Shown piece after piece: positions 9,044 to 18,155 of a stretch of DNA of 64,000 nt (within the stretch, counting starts at the first letter, position 1; each line of letters opens with the position of its first letter). Source of the DNA: JALORV01 sp963702595. Lineage in GTDB: Bacteria > Pseudomonadota > Gammaproteobacteria > Burkholderiales > Burkholderiaceae_F. A program made the translations under genes and the position numbers. The notes below the pieces were generated by a model that was given only the letters and a program-made list of their open reading frames with translations, ran no database searches and had not been told where the DNA came from. The stretch is from NCBI GenBank assembly GCA_963702595.1, contig CAVPDC010000001.1, positions 124,001-188,000 on the forward strand, written 5' to 3'.

Positions 9044-9478
9044 ATGTTCAAGAAAATCCTGCTGCCGACCGATGGAACGGAACTGTCGGGCAAGGCCATC
9101 GATGGGGGACTCGAATTCGCCAAGGCGCTCGGCGCGAGCGTTGTCGGCGTCACGGTCGTCGAGCCGTATTCGTACTCGAATCTGTCCGAATACCGGCCGG
9201 AAACGCTGGACGACTATGAGCAGCGCATGCTCAAGGCGGCGGCCGAGCGACTCGGCAAGGTTGCCGACGCCGCGGCCCGCGCCGGAATCGCGGTCGAAAC
9301 CGTGACCGTCAAATCGTTCTCGCCTTACGAGGCGATCATCGACACTGCAAAATCAACGGGCTGCGACGTCATCTTCATGGCATCCCACGGGCGCAAGGGC
9401 TTGAGTGCGGTGCTGCTGGGCAGCGAAACACAAAAAGTCTTGACTCATTCGGCGATTCCGGTCATGGTGTACCGGTAG
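9044..9478 (+). CDS. Universal stress protein, single domain
   Basis: A 144-residue UspA-family protein. It opens with the classical FKKILLPTDGTELS and ends with the ATP-binding run ASHGRKGLSAVLLGSETQKVL. ATG 9044 has AAGGAG 12 bases upstream; the earlier TTG at 9032 would sit on top of that site and is rejected. Monocistronic, closed by a strong terminator at 9528. Cytoplasmic stress role. Confidence 0.93.
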   Translation: MFKKILLPTDGTELSGKAIDGGLEFAKALGASVVGVTVVEPYSYSNLSEYRPETLDDYEQRMLKAAAERLGKVADAAARAGIAVETVTVKSFSPYEAIIDTAKSTGCDVIFMASHGRKGLSAVLLGSETQKVLTHSAIPVMVYR

Positions 9479-9527
9479 AACGGTTTCCGGCGGATACGTC
9501 CGCCACCCACGGCGATCCGTCGCCGCG

Positions 9528-9561
9528 AGGCCCGACACATCGACATGTGCCGGGCCTTTTT
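9528..9561 (+). terminator. Rho-independent terminator after the universal stress gene
   Basis: A 13-bp stem (AGGCCCGACACAT / ATGTGCCGGGCCT, one mismatch) with loop CGAC and a five-T tract. Fifty bases after the stop at 9478; textbook intrinsic terminator. Confidence 0.9.
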
Positions 9562-9667
9562 ACTGGTGGCTTGAGCGCGTTCGCGGCTGCCGCTTGCGCT
9601 GCGTCAATCGCCGCGGCGCCCGACCCCGTAGTTTCTCCGGAGGTCCATTGTTGCCAAGGGGCGAGTC

Positions 9668-10060
9668 ATGAGCGCAGCCATCGTCACCCACAAGCCGATC
9701 CTGGTCGGTTTCAAGCCGATTGACGATCTGCACCGCGAGTTCGAGTCGATCCTCGAGGCGCTGAATGACCCGGCGGAGGCGGACTACGGCGCGCATCTGC
9801 TGGCGCTGCACGAGCACCTGCTGCGCCACTGCGATACCGAAGAGCAGTTCATGCTGCAGGAGAGCTACGCGCACTATGAGCGCCACAAGCGCGCGCACGA
9901 GCACCTGCTGGATTCGGTCTCCGAGGCACGACGCCGGTTCGATGCGGGCGATGTCGAAGCCGTACGACGCTACTCCGCCGACCTGATGAACTGGTTCGCG
10001 ATCCACGCCTCCTCCGAGGACGCGGAACTTGCGGCTTTCCTGCGCGGCGAAGCGACGTGA
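9668..10060 (+). CDS. Bacteriohemerythrin
   Basis: A 130-residue single-domain hemerythrin, a di-iron O2-binding protein. Ligand residues are in the usual places: His in DDLHREFE, His and Glu in HLLRHCDTEEQF, two His in HYERHKRAHEHLL, and His/Asp in FAIHASSEDAEL. An AAGGGG site precedes the ATG. The stop overlaps the GTG of a second hemerythrin gene, so they are co-translated. Roles known in the family are O2 storage, delivery to oxidases, or sensing. Confidence 0.92.
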   Translation: MSAAIVTHKPILVGFKPIDDLHREFESILEALNDPAEADYGAHLLALHEHLLRHCDTEEQFMLQESYAHYERHKRAHEHLLDSVSEARRRFDAGDVEAVRRYSADLMNWFAIHASSEDAELAAFLRGEAT

Positions 10061-10479
10061 GCGAAGCAGCGACGGGCCATCGCTTTGCCGTCGGCGTTCC
10101 GACGATTGACGCACTGCACGAGGAGTGCGAGGCCGCCCTGAGCGGCCTGGCCGAGGTCATTGCGCGCGGTGACGATGCCGGCCCGGCGCTGGCGGCGCTT
10201 CAGGAGCACCTCGAGCGGCACTTCCACCATGAAGAGTCGCTGATGTCGGAAAGCGCCTTTCCGCCCGGCGGATGTCACGCACGCGAGCACGCGTCGGTGC
10301 TGGAAGTCGTCGCCGAGGTGCGAAGGCGCTATGCGCTCGGCGAGCGTGACCCGGCCGAAAGGTTGCCCGAAGCCGTGCTCGAGTGGTTCGAAGTGCACGC
10401 AGGCAGCATGGATGCCGCGCTCGCCGCCTGGCTCACTGCCCCGCGCGAGGCCCGCATCACGGCGAACCCGGCGTTCTGA
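10057..10479 (+). CDS. Second hemerythrin-domain protein
   Basis: A 140-residue hemerythrin domain starting at GTG 10057 inside the stop of the preceding hemerythrin (GTGA overlap). Ligand motifs: DALHEECE, HLERHFHHEESLM, CHAREHASVLE and FEVHAGSMDAAL, so the di-iron site appears complete. It diverges strongly from its neighbour (extra cysteine in the third motif, extended C-terminus), so the pair is not a recent duplication. Possibly a hetero-oligomer or two proteins with different O2 affinity. Confidence 0.9.
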   Translation: MSEAATGHRFAVGVPTIDALHEECEAALSGLAEVIARGDDAGPALAALQEHLERHFHHEESLMSESAFPPGGCHAREHASVLEVVAEVRRRYALGERDPAERLPEAVLEWFEVHAGSMDAALAAWLTAPREARITANPAF

Positions 10480-10569
10480 ACGCGCATCGCCCGGGTCGAC
10501 GCGCCGCTGTTACCGCGGCCGTTCAATCACGCCGAGCCGGTCGCGGCCTGGCGCGACGCGGCGCGGCGT

Positions 10570-10831
10570 TCAACGATAGAACGCCTCGACCTTGCCCTTC
10601 AGCTTGATCAGCAGCGGCTGGCCTCTGCGGTCCAGCGTCTTGCCGGCGGCGACCTTCACCCAGCCTTCGCTGACGCAATACTCCTCGACATCCGACCGCT
10701 CCTTGTCATTGAAGCGTATGCCGATGTCATGCTCGAGCACGGTCGCGACGTGATAAGGGACTCCGCGGGTCGGTCGATAGCCGGTCTGGCAAGGGCGGCA
10801 GGGAAGTAGGTTCGTTCGTGGCGTTTTCCAT
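10570..10831 (-). CDS. DUF3297 family protein, interrupted by a +1 frameshift
   Basis: Small conserved proteobacterial protein of unknown function. The N-terminus (MENATNEPTSLPPLPDRLS, then TDPRSP) and the C-terminus (HDIGIRFNDKERSDVEEY, then CVSEGWVKVAAGK) are recognisable but in different frames. Removing one A of the pair at 10755-10756 restores an 86-residue protein, the normal length. The start ATG 10831 has AGGA eight bases upstream. The longer open frame beginning at 10971 is not real at its N-terminus. Convergent with the hemerythrin pair. Confidence 0.75.
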
Positions 10832-11259
10832 TGTTCCTGAATCTGCAGGCGGCACGGCTCATCCGGGTAAGAGAACGTAAGCGTACTGCGGACTGATCGC
10901 ACCGACTTCCCCTGCACCGCCAGGCCGGCTTCGCGGTCGCGGCAAGAATTGGCGGCGGCCTTCCCGTTCATTGGATCGTCATACAGGGTGGGGCGCGCTG
11001 GCCATGGCGATCACCGCCGGCATCGGTGCCCTGTTCGGGACAGCGGTGAGCTGAGCCGTCCGGAGTGGCAAGCGAGTGATTCCGTGCCGGCGTTACGTTG
11101 CCGTGAAGGTGTGCAAACACTGACCCGAACGGTGCGCAAGGCGAAGCATGCCGCCGCTGGCAATTGGGTCGGAATGAGGCGACTTTTCAGCCGGTCAGCG
11201 GGCGCGGCGGTGCGTCAGTCTGGAGTCATTGCTTCCTCCCCAACGGGACGAGGGTGACC
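10832..11259. other. Intergenic region, no supported gene
   Basis: About 430 bases between the divergent DUF3297 gene and the small membrane protein gene. A 102-codon plus-strand frame crosses it but has no start site signal and an arginine-rich, low-complexity composition. It must hold the promoters for both neighbours; none is clear by eye. Confidence 0.4.
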
Positions 11260-11412
11260 ATGCCCACACATTCCTCAGCGTCGTACCAGGATTCACAGGA
11301 CGGACAGCCGATCGCAGTTCATGACGCCACGCGCGGCATGCTCAACGCATCGCTGCTCGGGGCGTTCTTCTGGTTCCTGATGATCGGTGCCGTGACCTGG
11401 CTTTCAGCCTAG
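11260..11412 (+). CDS. Small single-pass membrane protein
   Basis: A 50-residue frame from ATG 11260 behind GAGGGTG. The first half is polar (HSSASYQDSQDGQPIAV) and the second half is one hydrophobic helix (LLGAFFWFLMIGAVTWL), giving a plausible tail-anchored or N-in membrane peptide. Not recognised. The hydrophobic segment and good ribosome site support reality; no context hints at its role. Confidence 0.5.
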   Translation: MPTHSSASYQDSQDGQPIAVHDATRGMLNASLLGAFFWFLMIGAVTWLSA

Positions 11413-11578
11413 CCGTTCAGGGCTGTTCGAGAGACATCCTGCCGGCTTCGTTGCCGGCCGCGCGTTTGTACTGGCCGAGCTCCAGAGTCGGCGTCCGCCG
11501 TTCGCGCACGGCGTCGTGGAGCTCCCGCGAATCCCATTTGTGCGCACCTATGTCGCCGCACAAGGCCAGCGACGGACG

Positions 11579-12710
11579 TCAGGTTGTGCGTCGTTGGCCC
11601 ATCTCGCGGCGGATCCAGTCGTGCAGGTGGATCATGCCGTCCTCGTGCGGCGTGTGATACGGACCTTCATCGTCTTCGCCCGCGAGCCACAGCGCGCGCC
11701 GGCCGCGGTGCAGGCGACCGCAGATGTCGGCATCCTCGACGGCAGGATTCCGCATAGGCCGCCTGGTGCGACTCGACGATCTGACGCTCAAAGGCCTGCA
11801 CTTCTTCGGGGTAGTAGAACTCGACGATGTTGGTCGTGTGATCGGGCGAACGCGGGATCAGCGTGCTGACGACGAGACCGTACGGATACCACTCCATCAT
11901 CACGTTCGGATACAGGATCGACCACACGGTGCCGTACTTCGGCAGCTTGCCGCCTGAAAAAGCGAGGATGGCGTCGCGATAGCGCTGGTAGTTGGGCGAA
12001 ACCTGGGACTTCAACTCGTCCTTGATGCCGAGGATCTGGTAGCTCCAGCGGTCCCCGAAGCCCCACTCGTAGTTGCCGGCGTCGACCCACTTCTGCAGGC
12101 CGGGATGCATGGCTTCGACGTGATAGAGCTCGAGGAAGATCTCGAGGAAAGTCTTCCAGTTGAAGGGACACTCGTCGACCGTGACCTTGTCGAACACAAG
12201 GTTCGAGTAGTTGTAGTCGGCCGCGAGCGGGAAATCCGCCAGGTCGGCCGCCGGGTTGCGCGCCCCGGCGAACAGCAGCCCTTGCCACTCCTGCAGGGGA
12301 GTGCGCGGCAGCGAGCAGTCGGGCGTGACATCGAAGTCCGGCGCTCCGAGCAGTTTGCCTTCCAGGTCGTAGGTCCAGCGGTGCAGCGGACAAACGATGT
12401 TCTGATGGTGCCCGCGGCCCTCGAGCAGCATGCCCTGGCGATGGCGGCAGGTGTTCGACAGCAGGTTCACCCCGTGCGGTCCATGCACCAGCACCTTGCC
12501 GTGATCGGTCCACGGCAGCGTCATCGTGTCACCCACCTCCGGCACCATCATGCGGCTGCCGACGTAGCCCGGACCGCGGTTGAACAGCAGCAGCATCTCG
12601 CGCTCGAACCACTTGGCGTCGAAGTACGCAGAGATCGGCAGCGGCGCCATGCGCGCCAGCAGCGCCGCATCGAGGTTGGAGCGACGGGAGATGGTGTCCG
12701 GTGCGTTCAT
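11579..12710 (-). CDS. Rieske [2Fe-2S] aromatic-ring-hydroxylating oxygenase alpha subunit, +1 frameshift near C-terminus
   Basis: Terminal oxygenase component. Rieske ligands are Cys88-x-His90 (NTCRHRQG) and Cys107-x2-His110 (CPLHRW); the mononuclear iron site is in NWKTFLEIFLELYHVEAMHP (His197, His202). After residue ~322 the frame breaks: deleting the A at 11744 joins SHQAAYAES to AVEDADICGRLHRGR and the conserved ending EDGMIHLHDWIRREM, giving 376 residues. Reductase and ferredoxin partners are not nearby. Substrate unknown (aromatic, amine or choline-like compounds are all possible). Confidence 0.82.
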
Positions 12711-12801
12711 GACGTGAAAGTGACGTTGAGTTCAGGCCGACGCTCGTTTTGATGATACGCGCGGAGGCACGGCTCCGAGCCCGGTCGCGCCGCGTGGCGG
12801 A

Positions 12802-15366
12802 TCAAGCCCGTGCGCTGTCCCGGACCTGATACAGCCAGCCGTGACGGATCGCCCATTTCTCGATCTCGACGCCGACGAAGACCAGCGCCGCCAGTCCGCA
12901 GGCGACGGCGAAGGCGGGCGCAGACAGCGCCTCCGTTCCGAACACCGCCTGCAGCGCCGGCACGTAGATGAGCAGCAGGTGCAACGCGACACTTACCGCC
13001 ACGGCCAGCAGCAGGAGTCGGTTGCTTGCGACGCCGATGGCGAACAGGCTCTCGCGCTCGGAACGAATGGCCATCACATGCGTCAGCTGCGCAAAGGTCA
13101 GAACCGTGAACGTCATCGTCTGTGCGTGCTCGTCGTGGGCAAGCGCCCAGTAACAGGCGTACAGGCTGACGCCGCCGATCAGCAAACCGGCCCACACGAT
13201 GTGCTGCCATACGCCGTGCGCAAAGATCGACTCGTTGCGCGGCCGTGGCGGACGGCGCATCACGTGGGGTTCGGCCGGCTCGCTTGCCAGCGCCAGGCCG
13301 GGCAAACCGTCCGTGACGAAGTTCACCCACAGGATCTGGATCGGCGTCAGCGGAATGGGCAGCCCGAGGAACGGCGCGAGGAAGATGGTCCAGATCTCGC
13401 CGGCGTTGCCGGCCATGACGAAACGCACGAACTTGCGGATGTTGTCGTAGATGCGACGGCCTTCACGCACGGCAGCGACGATCGTTGCGAAGTTGTCATC
13501 CAGCAGCACCAGGTCCGAGGCCTCACGCGCGACGTCGGTTCCGCCGCGGCCCATCGACACGCCGATGTCGGCGCGTCGCAGCGCCGGTGCGTCGTTGACG
13601 CCGTCGCCTGTCATCGCCACGCACTCACCGCGGGCCTGCAGCGCCTCGACGATGCGGATCTTCTGGGCGGGATCGACGCGTGCGTAAACCTGCACATGGT
13701 GGACGCGCTCCGGCAACGCTCCGACCTCGATGCGGGCGAGTTCCGGGCCCGTCATCGCCTGCGCGCTGGGCCCGACCATGCCGAGCGAGCGCGCGATCGC
13801 AAGCGCGGTGGCCGGGTGATCGCCGGTGATCATCACCGGAACAATGCCGGCGGCCATGCACTCCGAAACGGCGGTCGCGGCCTCGGGTCGCGCCGGGTCG
13901 ATGAGCCCGATCAGCGCGAGCAGTTCGAGGTCGCGATCGAACTCCTCGATCGACTCGTCGACGCGCGCGGCACGCGCGGCGAGCGCCAGCACGCGCTGGC
14001 CGTCAGCGGCCAGCGTTTCGGCGCGCGCGTGCCACTCCTGCTGGTCGATGTTGATGCAATGGGGCAGCACCGCCTCCGGCGCGCCCTTGACTGTCAGCAC
14101 CGCCGCGCCGTCGTCGGCGCCGTGCAGCGTCGCCATGCGCTTGGTGACCGAGTCAAAAGGCAGTTCAGCCAGCCGGGGCCGCGCCGCGCGCACGGCGTCG
14201 ACGTCCAGTCCGTCCTGCTCTGCGGCTTCGACCAGCGCAGTTTCCGTCGGATCGCCGATCCAGCGACCCTCGGTGCTGCGCGAGGCGTCGCTGTTGAGTG
14301 CCAGGACCCGCAGGGCGTGCTCGCGCTCCGAATCCCGGACGAGTTCGATGCGTTCGACGTGCAGGCGGTTTTCGGTCAGCGTACCGGTCTTGTCGCTGCA
14401 GATCACCGTCACCGACCCGAGCGACTCAACGCAGGGAAGGCGGCGGACGAGCGCCCGCTCGCGCGACATCCGGCGCGCGCCGAAGGCGAGCGCGATTGAA
14501 ACGACGGCGGGCAGGGCTTCGGGGATCGCCGCGACGGCCAGGCTGATGGCAGTCAGGAACATCAGGGCGGCGGGCTCGCCGCGCGCGACGCCGCTGGCAA
14601 AGATCACCGCGCAGATCGCGAGCACGATGAGCGCGAGTCGACGGCCGAACTGGGTCAGGCGATCCTGCAGCGGCGTACGTTGCTCGCCAGCGGTTTCGAC
14701 CAGGCGCGCGATGCGGCCGAGTTCCGTGCGCGCGCCGGTCGCAACGACGATGCCGGTGCCGCGCCCCGCCGTCACCATCGTGCCGGAGTACGCCATGGTG
14801 CGACGGACGCCGAGGGTGGTCTCTTCCGCGAGTTGCGCGAGCGGATCCTTGTCCGCCGGCACGGACTCGCCGGTCAGTGTCGCTTCCTCGACGCGCAATG
14901 CCGCGCCTTCGACCAGGCGCAGGTCGGCGGGGATGCGCGTGCCGGGCTCCAGCCAGACTAGATCACCGGCCACGAGGTCAGCCGCTGCCACTTCGCGTCG
15001 TGCGCCGGCGCGAATCACGTGCGCTCGTGGGGCGGACAGGGCGCGCAGGGCAGCCATGGCCTGTTCGGCACGCCACTCCTGGACGAAGCCGAGGATCGCA
15101 TTGAGCACGACGATCGCGAGGATGGCAGCGGCTTCGACCGGCTCCCCGATGGCGGCCGCGACGATCGCAGCCACGATCAGGACGCCGATCATGAAGTCCG
15201 CAAACTGGCGTGCGAACATTGCCAGTGCACTTATGCGCGCCGCCTCGGGCAGCAAATTGGGGCCGTCGCGTTGCAGGCGGACGGCGGCATCGCTTTCGGT
15301 CAGGCCGCGCGGGCTACTCTCCAGTCGCGTCCAGACCTGTTCGGCGGGCAGCGCGTGCCACGCCAT
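12802..15366 (-). CDS. P-type cation-transporting ATPase (P2-type, Ca2+-ATPase-like)
   Basis: An ~854-residue ion pump. Cation_ATPase_N (1-60), actuator loop with TGES (165-168), M4 motif PEALP (282-286), phosphorylation site DKTGT (Asp325), hinge TGDGVNDAP and a six-helix C-terminal membrane domain ending in REIEKW-like sequence. PEALP in M4 and the cation ATPase C-terminal domain favour P2A (Ca2+/Mn2+) over heavy-metal pumps, which would have CPx. The start is placed at MAWHALPAEQ (15366), where family similarity begins; in-frame ATGs at 15402 and 15465 are possible. Inner membrane. Divergent from the ferric-reductase-like gene. Confidence 0.92.
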   Translation of the reverse strand: MAWHALPAEQVWTRLESSPRGLTESDAAVRLQRDGPNLLPEAARISALAMFARQFADFMIGVLIVAAIVAAAIGEPVEAAAILAIVVLNAILGFVQEWRAEQAMAALRALSAPRAHVIRAGARREVAAADLVAGDLVWLEPGTRIPADLRLVEGAALRVEEATLTGESVPADKDPLAQLAEETTLGVRRTMAYSGTMVTAGRGTGIVVATGARTELGRIARLVETAGEQRTPLQDRLTQFGRRLALIVLAICAVIFASGVARGEPAALMFLTAISLAVAAIPEALPAVVSIALAFGARRMSRERALVRRLPCVESLGSVTVICSDKTGTLTENRLHVERIELVRDSEREHALRVLALNSDASRSTEGRWIGDPTETALVEAAEQDGLDVDAVRAARPRLAELPFDSVTKRMATLHGADDGAAVLTVKGAPEAVLPHCINIDQQEWHARAETLAADGQRVLALAARAARVDESIEEFDRDLELLALIGLIDPARPEAATAVSECMAAGIVPVMITGDHPATALAIARSLGMVGPSAQAMTGPELARIEVGALPERVHHVQVYARVDPAQKIRIVEALQARGECVAMTGDGVNDAPALRRADIGVSMGRGGTDVAREASDLVLLDDNFATIVAAVREGRRIYDNIRKFVRFVMAGNAGEIWTIFLAPFLGLPIPLTPIQILWVNFVTDGLPGLALASEPAEPHVMRRPPRPRNESIFAHGVWQHIVWAGLLIGGVSLYACYWALAHDEHAQTMTFTVLTFAQLTHVMAIRSERESLFAIGVASNRLLLLAVAVSVALHLLLIYVPALQAVFGTEALSAPAFAVACGLAALVFVGVEIEKWAIRHGWLYQVRDSARA

Positions 15367-15598
15367 AGGCGACGGTGATGGGGGGTGCGGAGTCGACGGC
15401 ATTGCGGAGCAGGCACGACGAACAGGAACTGAGGATAGGGGGCGGCGGCCGCCTTTCGATGACATGGGTCGAACAAGGGCGCGATTTGCGGTGCAGTACC
15501 GGCGCGTGGCTCGCCAGGGAGCACCGCGCGCAGCCGCTCGCTGTCGCTATGGGCCGAGCGGCGGACCTGTCCTGACGCGGCAGTATTGAGGCAGCGCG

Positions 15599-16963
15599 AT
15601 GAACGGCAACGACCCTTCCCGGCGGGAACACATGCAGGCCGCACCACAGACGGCCCGCGATGCCTTGCTGTGGCTCGGGATCTACCTGCTCGCCGTGACC
15701 GCACCGCTGTTCGCTTTACTGCCGGGCGCGGTGCTGCCGGGTCGCGGCTTCGTATGGGATTTCGCGATGGCGCTCGGCTATGCCGGGATGGCGATGCTGG
15801 GCGTGCAGTTCGTGCTGACCGCGCGTTTCAAACGCGCCACGGCGCCATTCGGCATCGACATCGTCTACTACTTTCACCGCTACCTCGCGCTCGCGGCACT
15901 GGCGATCGTGCTGGCGCACTACGCACTCCTGCGTGTGCACAGCCCGCTCGCTCTTGGCCCGGTCGACCCGCGCGAGGCCACTGCCCACATGACGGCGGGC
16001 CGCATTGCACTGGGGCTCTTCGTCCTGCTGGTGGTGTCGTCGCTGGCGCGAAGGATGCTTGGGTTCGAGTACGACCTGTGGCGGCGCGTGCATGCGGCAC
16101 TCTCGACGGTCGCCTTTGCGCTGGCGATCTGGCATCTGCTCGGCGCGGCGAACTACCTCGAGGGCGGCTGGAAGCAGGGGCTGTGGGCCATGTACGGCGC
16201 TTTCTGGCTCGGCGTCATCGGCTACGTGCGCCTGGTTCGCCCGTGGCGGCTGACGCGGCGCCCGTGGCGCGTGGTCGATGTGCGGCCGGAGCGCGGGCAG
16301 GTCCATACCCTGACGCTCGAGCCCGACGACCACAAGGGCCTGCAGTTCGCGCCCGGGCAGTTCGCCTGGCTCACGCTGCGCGCCTCGCCGTATGCGATGC
16401 GCGAGCACCCGTTTTCCATTGCCTCCAGCGCCGAGCGCAGCGACCGGATCGAGCTGTCGATCAAGGCGCTCGGGGATTTGACGTCGACCATCGGGACCGT
16501 ACGCAAGGGCGAAGTCGCGTGGGTCGATGCGCCCTATGGCACCTTTGGGGTCGATCTGCGGCCCGAAGCGGAAGGCTATGTCTTCATTGTGGGAGGCATC
16601 GGCATCGCGCCGGCACTGTCGATGCTGCGTACGCTGGCGGACCGCGCCGACCGACGCCCGCTCTGGATGTTCTATGGCAACCGGGCGTGGGATCGCGCGG
16701 CCTTTCGCGAGGAACTCGAGCGCCTGGCGCAAGTGCTGCCGCTGCGGCTGATCCATATCCTGCAGGAGCCGCCCGCCGATTGGGAAGGCGAACGGGGGCT
16801 GATTACCGAGGAGCTCTTCGCGCGGCACCTGCCGGCGACACGGGCGCGGCTCGAGTACTTTGTCTGTGGACCCACGCCGATGACCCATGTGGCAGAGATC
16901 GCGCTGGCGCACCTCGGCGTACCGGCCGAGCGGGTTCATTCCGAGATCTTCGACTGGGTATGA
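15599..16963 (+). CDS. Ferric-reductase-like transmembrane flavocytochrome
   Basis: A 454-residue protein with ~6 TM helices (20-225) carrying histidines typical of the ferric reductase haem-b core (YYFHRYLALAALAIVLAHY and a later RRVHAAL/IWHLL pair), a FAD-binding domain (HPFSIASS) and an NAD(P)H-binding domain (FIVGGIGIAPALSMLR, ending YFVCGPTPMTH). It moves electrons from cytoplasmic NAD(P)H across the membrane. The next gene, a membrane-anchored cytochrome c, starts four bases later and is a likely electron partner. Physiological acceptor unknown (metal, O2 or the cytochrome). Confidence 0.9.
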   Translation: MNGNDPSRREHMQAAPQTARDALLWLGIYLLAVTAPLFALLPGAVLPGRGFVWDFAMALGYAGMAMLGVQFVLTARFKRATAPFGIDIVYYFHRYLALAALAIVLAHYALLRVHSPLALGPVDPREATAHMTAGRIALGLFVLLVVSSLARRMLGFEYDLWRRVHAALSTVAFALAIWHLLGAANYLEGGWKQGLWAMYGAFWLGVIGYVRLVRPWRLTRRPWRVVDVRPERGQVHTLTLEPDDHKGLQFAPGQFAWLTLRASPYAMREHPFSIASSAERSDRIELSIKALGDLTSTIGTVRKGEVAWVDAPYGTFGVDLRPEAEGYVFIVGGIGIAPALSMLRTLADRADRRPLWMFYGNRAWDRAAFREELERLAQVLPLRLIHILQEPPADWEGERGLITEELFARHLPATRARLEYFVCGPTPMTHVAEIALAHLGVPAERVHSEIFDWV

Positions 16964-16966
16964 ACG

Positions 16967-17362
16967 ATGCGCCGTGAGGTTCGTGCTCGCTGGCTCGCGG
17001 CCGCCACCGCGATAGCGGTCGTTGCGCTGTCAGCGGTATTCGCCTGGCTGCGCAATGCGCCGATCGGATCGGCCCCCGTGGCTGACTCGAATTCGGTTGT
17101 CAACGCGCGCGTCGAGGCGGGACGCCGCGCGTTCGAGGAACTCGGCTGTGCGACCTGCCACGCGATTGGCAACGTCGGCAATCGGATGCGTCCTCTCGAT
17201 GGAATCGGTGGTCGTCGCGATGCGGCGGCGATCCGGGCCTGGGCGTTGGGTACCGGGGAGGCGCAGAGTCGACTGCCGCCTTCGGTCATACGCGTGAAGG
17301 CGCGTGCCGCCGAGGCTCCGGATCTTCCAGCGCTGGTTGATTACCTCACCACGCTGAAGTAG
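16967..17362 (+). CDS. Membrane-anchored monohaem cytochrome c
   Basis: 131 residues: an N-terminal hydrophobic anchor (ATAIAVVALSAVFAWL) then one c-type haem site GCATCHAIGN. No clear methionine sixth ligand lies at the usual C-terminal place (PPSVIRVKA), so the axial ligation is uncertain. Starts 3 bases after the flavocytochrome stop, so certainly in its operon and probably its periplasmic electron acceptor. Confidence 0.88.
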   Translation: MRREVRARWLAAATAIAVVALSAVFAWLRNAPIGSAPVADSNSVVNARVEAGRRAFEELGCATCHAIGNVGNRMRPLDGIGGRRDAAAIRAWALGTGEAQSRLPPSVIRVKARAAEAPDLPALVDYLTTLK

Positions 17363-17486
17363 GTGGCGCCTGCGGCGGCAGCGACGCCGACGCGCTTACA
17401 TATCTTTACAAGCTGATTGAACGGCAGCAATGCAACCTCGGTAACGTTCGTTCCGTACCAGGAGCGATCACGCAGGGAGTCACAGC

Positions 17487-18047
17487 ATGGAAGAAAGCCG
17501 TTTGAGTGAAGCACGTGTCCAGGGTCTGTCTATTGCGCCTCGCGCCGGTCGGCGCCGCGCGCTGGCTGGACTCGCGGCCGTAGGCGCGGCGGCCATCGGT
17601 GCCGCCTCGATGCAACGTGAAGCCTTTGCGGGCCCGATGGGCTTCGGGCCGCACGTGCCCGGTGGATGGCACGGTGGTATGGGTCCCATGGATCCGGCCA
17701 CGCGAAGCAAGCGGATCGATGCGATGGTGGGGTTCATGCTGGCTGATATCGAGATCACGGCCGAGCAGCGCGAACGCATCGCGGTGATCGCCCGCAGCGC
17801 CGCGGCCGATATCGACTCCAATCGCGAGCAGCACAGAAAGCTGCGGCGCGAGTCCCTTGAACTGTTCGCGGCGCCAAAGATCGACCGTGCGCGTCTCGAG
17901 TCGCTTCGGGTCGAGCAGATGAAGCTAGGTGACATCACATCACGGCGCATGCTGACCGCGATGATCGAAGGCGCAGAAGTGCTGACGCCGGAACAGCGTG
18001 CGAAGCTCGTCGAGCGTCGGCAGCACAGGATGCCTCCGCCGAGATAG
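17487..18047 (+). CDS. Spy/CpxP-like periplasmic protein
   Basis: 186 residues behind a good AGGGAG. The N-terminus has GRRRALAGLAAVGAAAIGAA, a signal sequence with a twin-arginine-like start, followed by a Gly/His/Met-rich patch (PGGWHGGMGPMD) that could bind metal, then a helical region with LTxxQ-type repeats (EITAEQRERI near 90, LTPEQRAKL near 170). Such proteins act as periplasmic chaperones or metal sensors. It sits directly upstream of the two-component remnants, the usual arrangement for a Cpx/Cnr-type envelope or metal response. Confidence 0.8.
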   Translation: MEESRLSEARVQGLSIAPRAGRRRALAGLAAVGAAAIGAASMQREAFAGPMGFGPHVPGGWHGGMGPMDPATRSKRIDAMVGFMLADIEITAEQRERIAVIARSAAADIDSNREQHRKLRRESLELFAAPKIDRARLESLRVEQMKLGDITSRRMLTAMIEGAEVLTPEQRAKLVERRQHRMPPPR

Positions 18048-18155
18048 TCGAACCGTCCCCCGCCGCGGCCCCGCCCCCAGAATTCCGGCGGCCCCTCCAC
18101 CGAACCGGCATTCACCGGTGGCCGCGGCACCTCTTTCCTGCCTCAAAGTCGCCGC

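Noticed and set aside
12841..15589. Long plus-strand frames opposite the P-type ATPase
   Set aside because: Antisense shadows; the minus-strand ATPase has all catalytic motifs.
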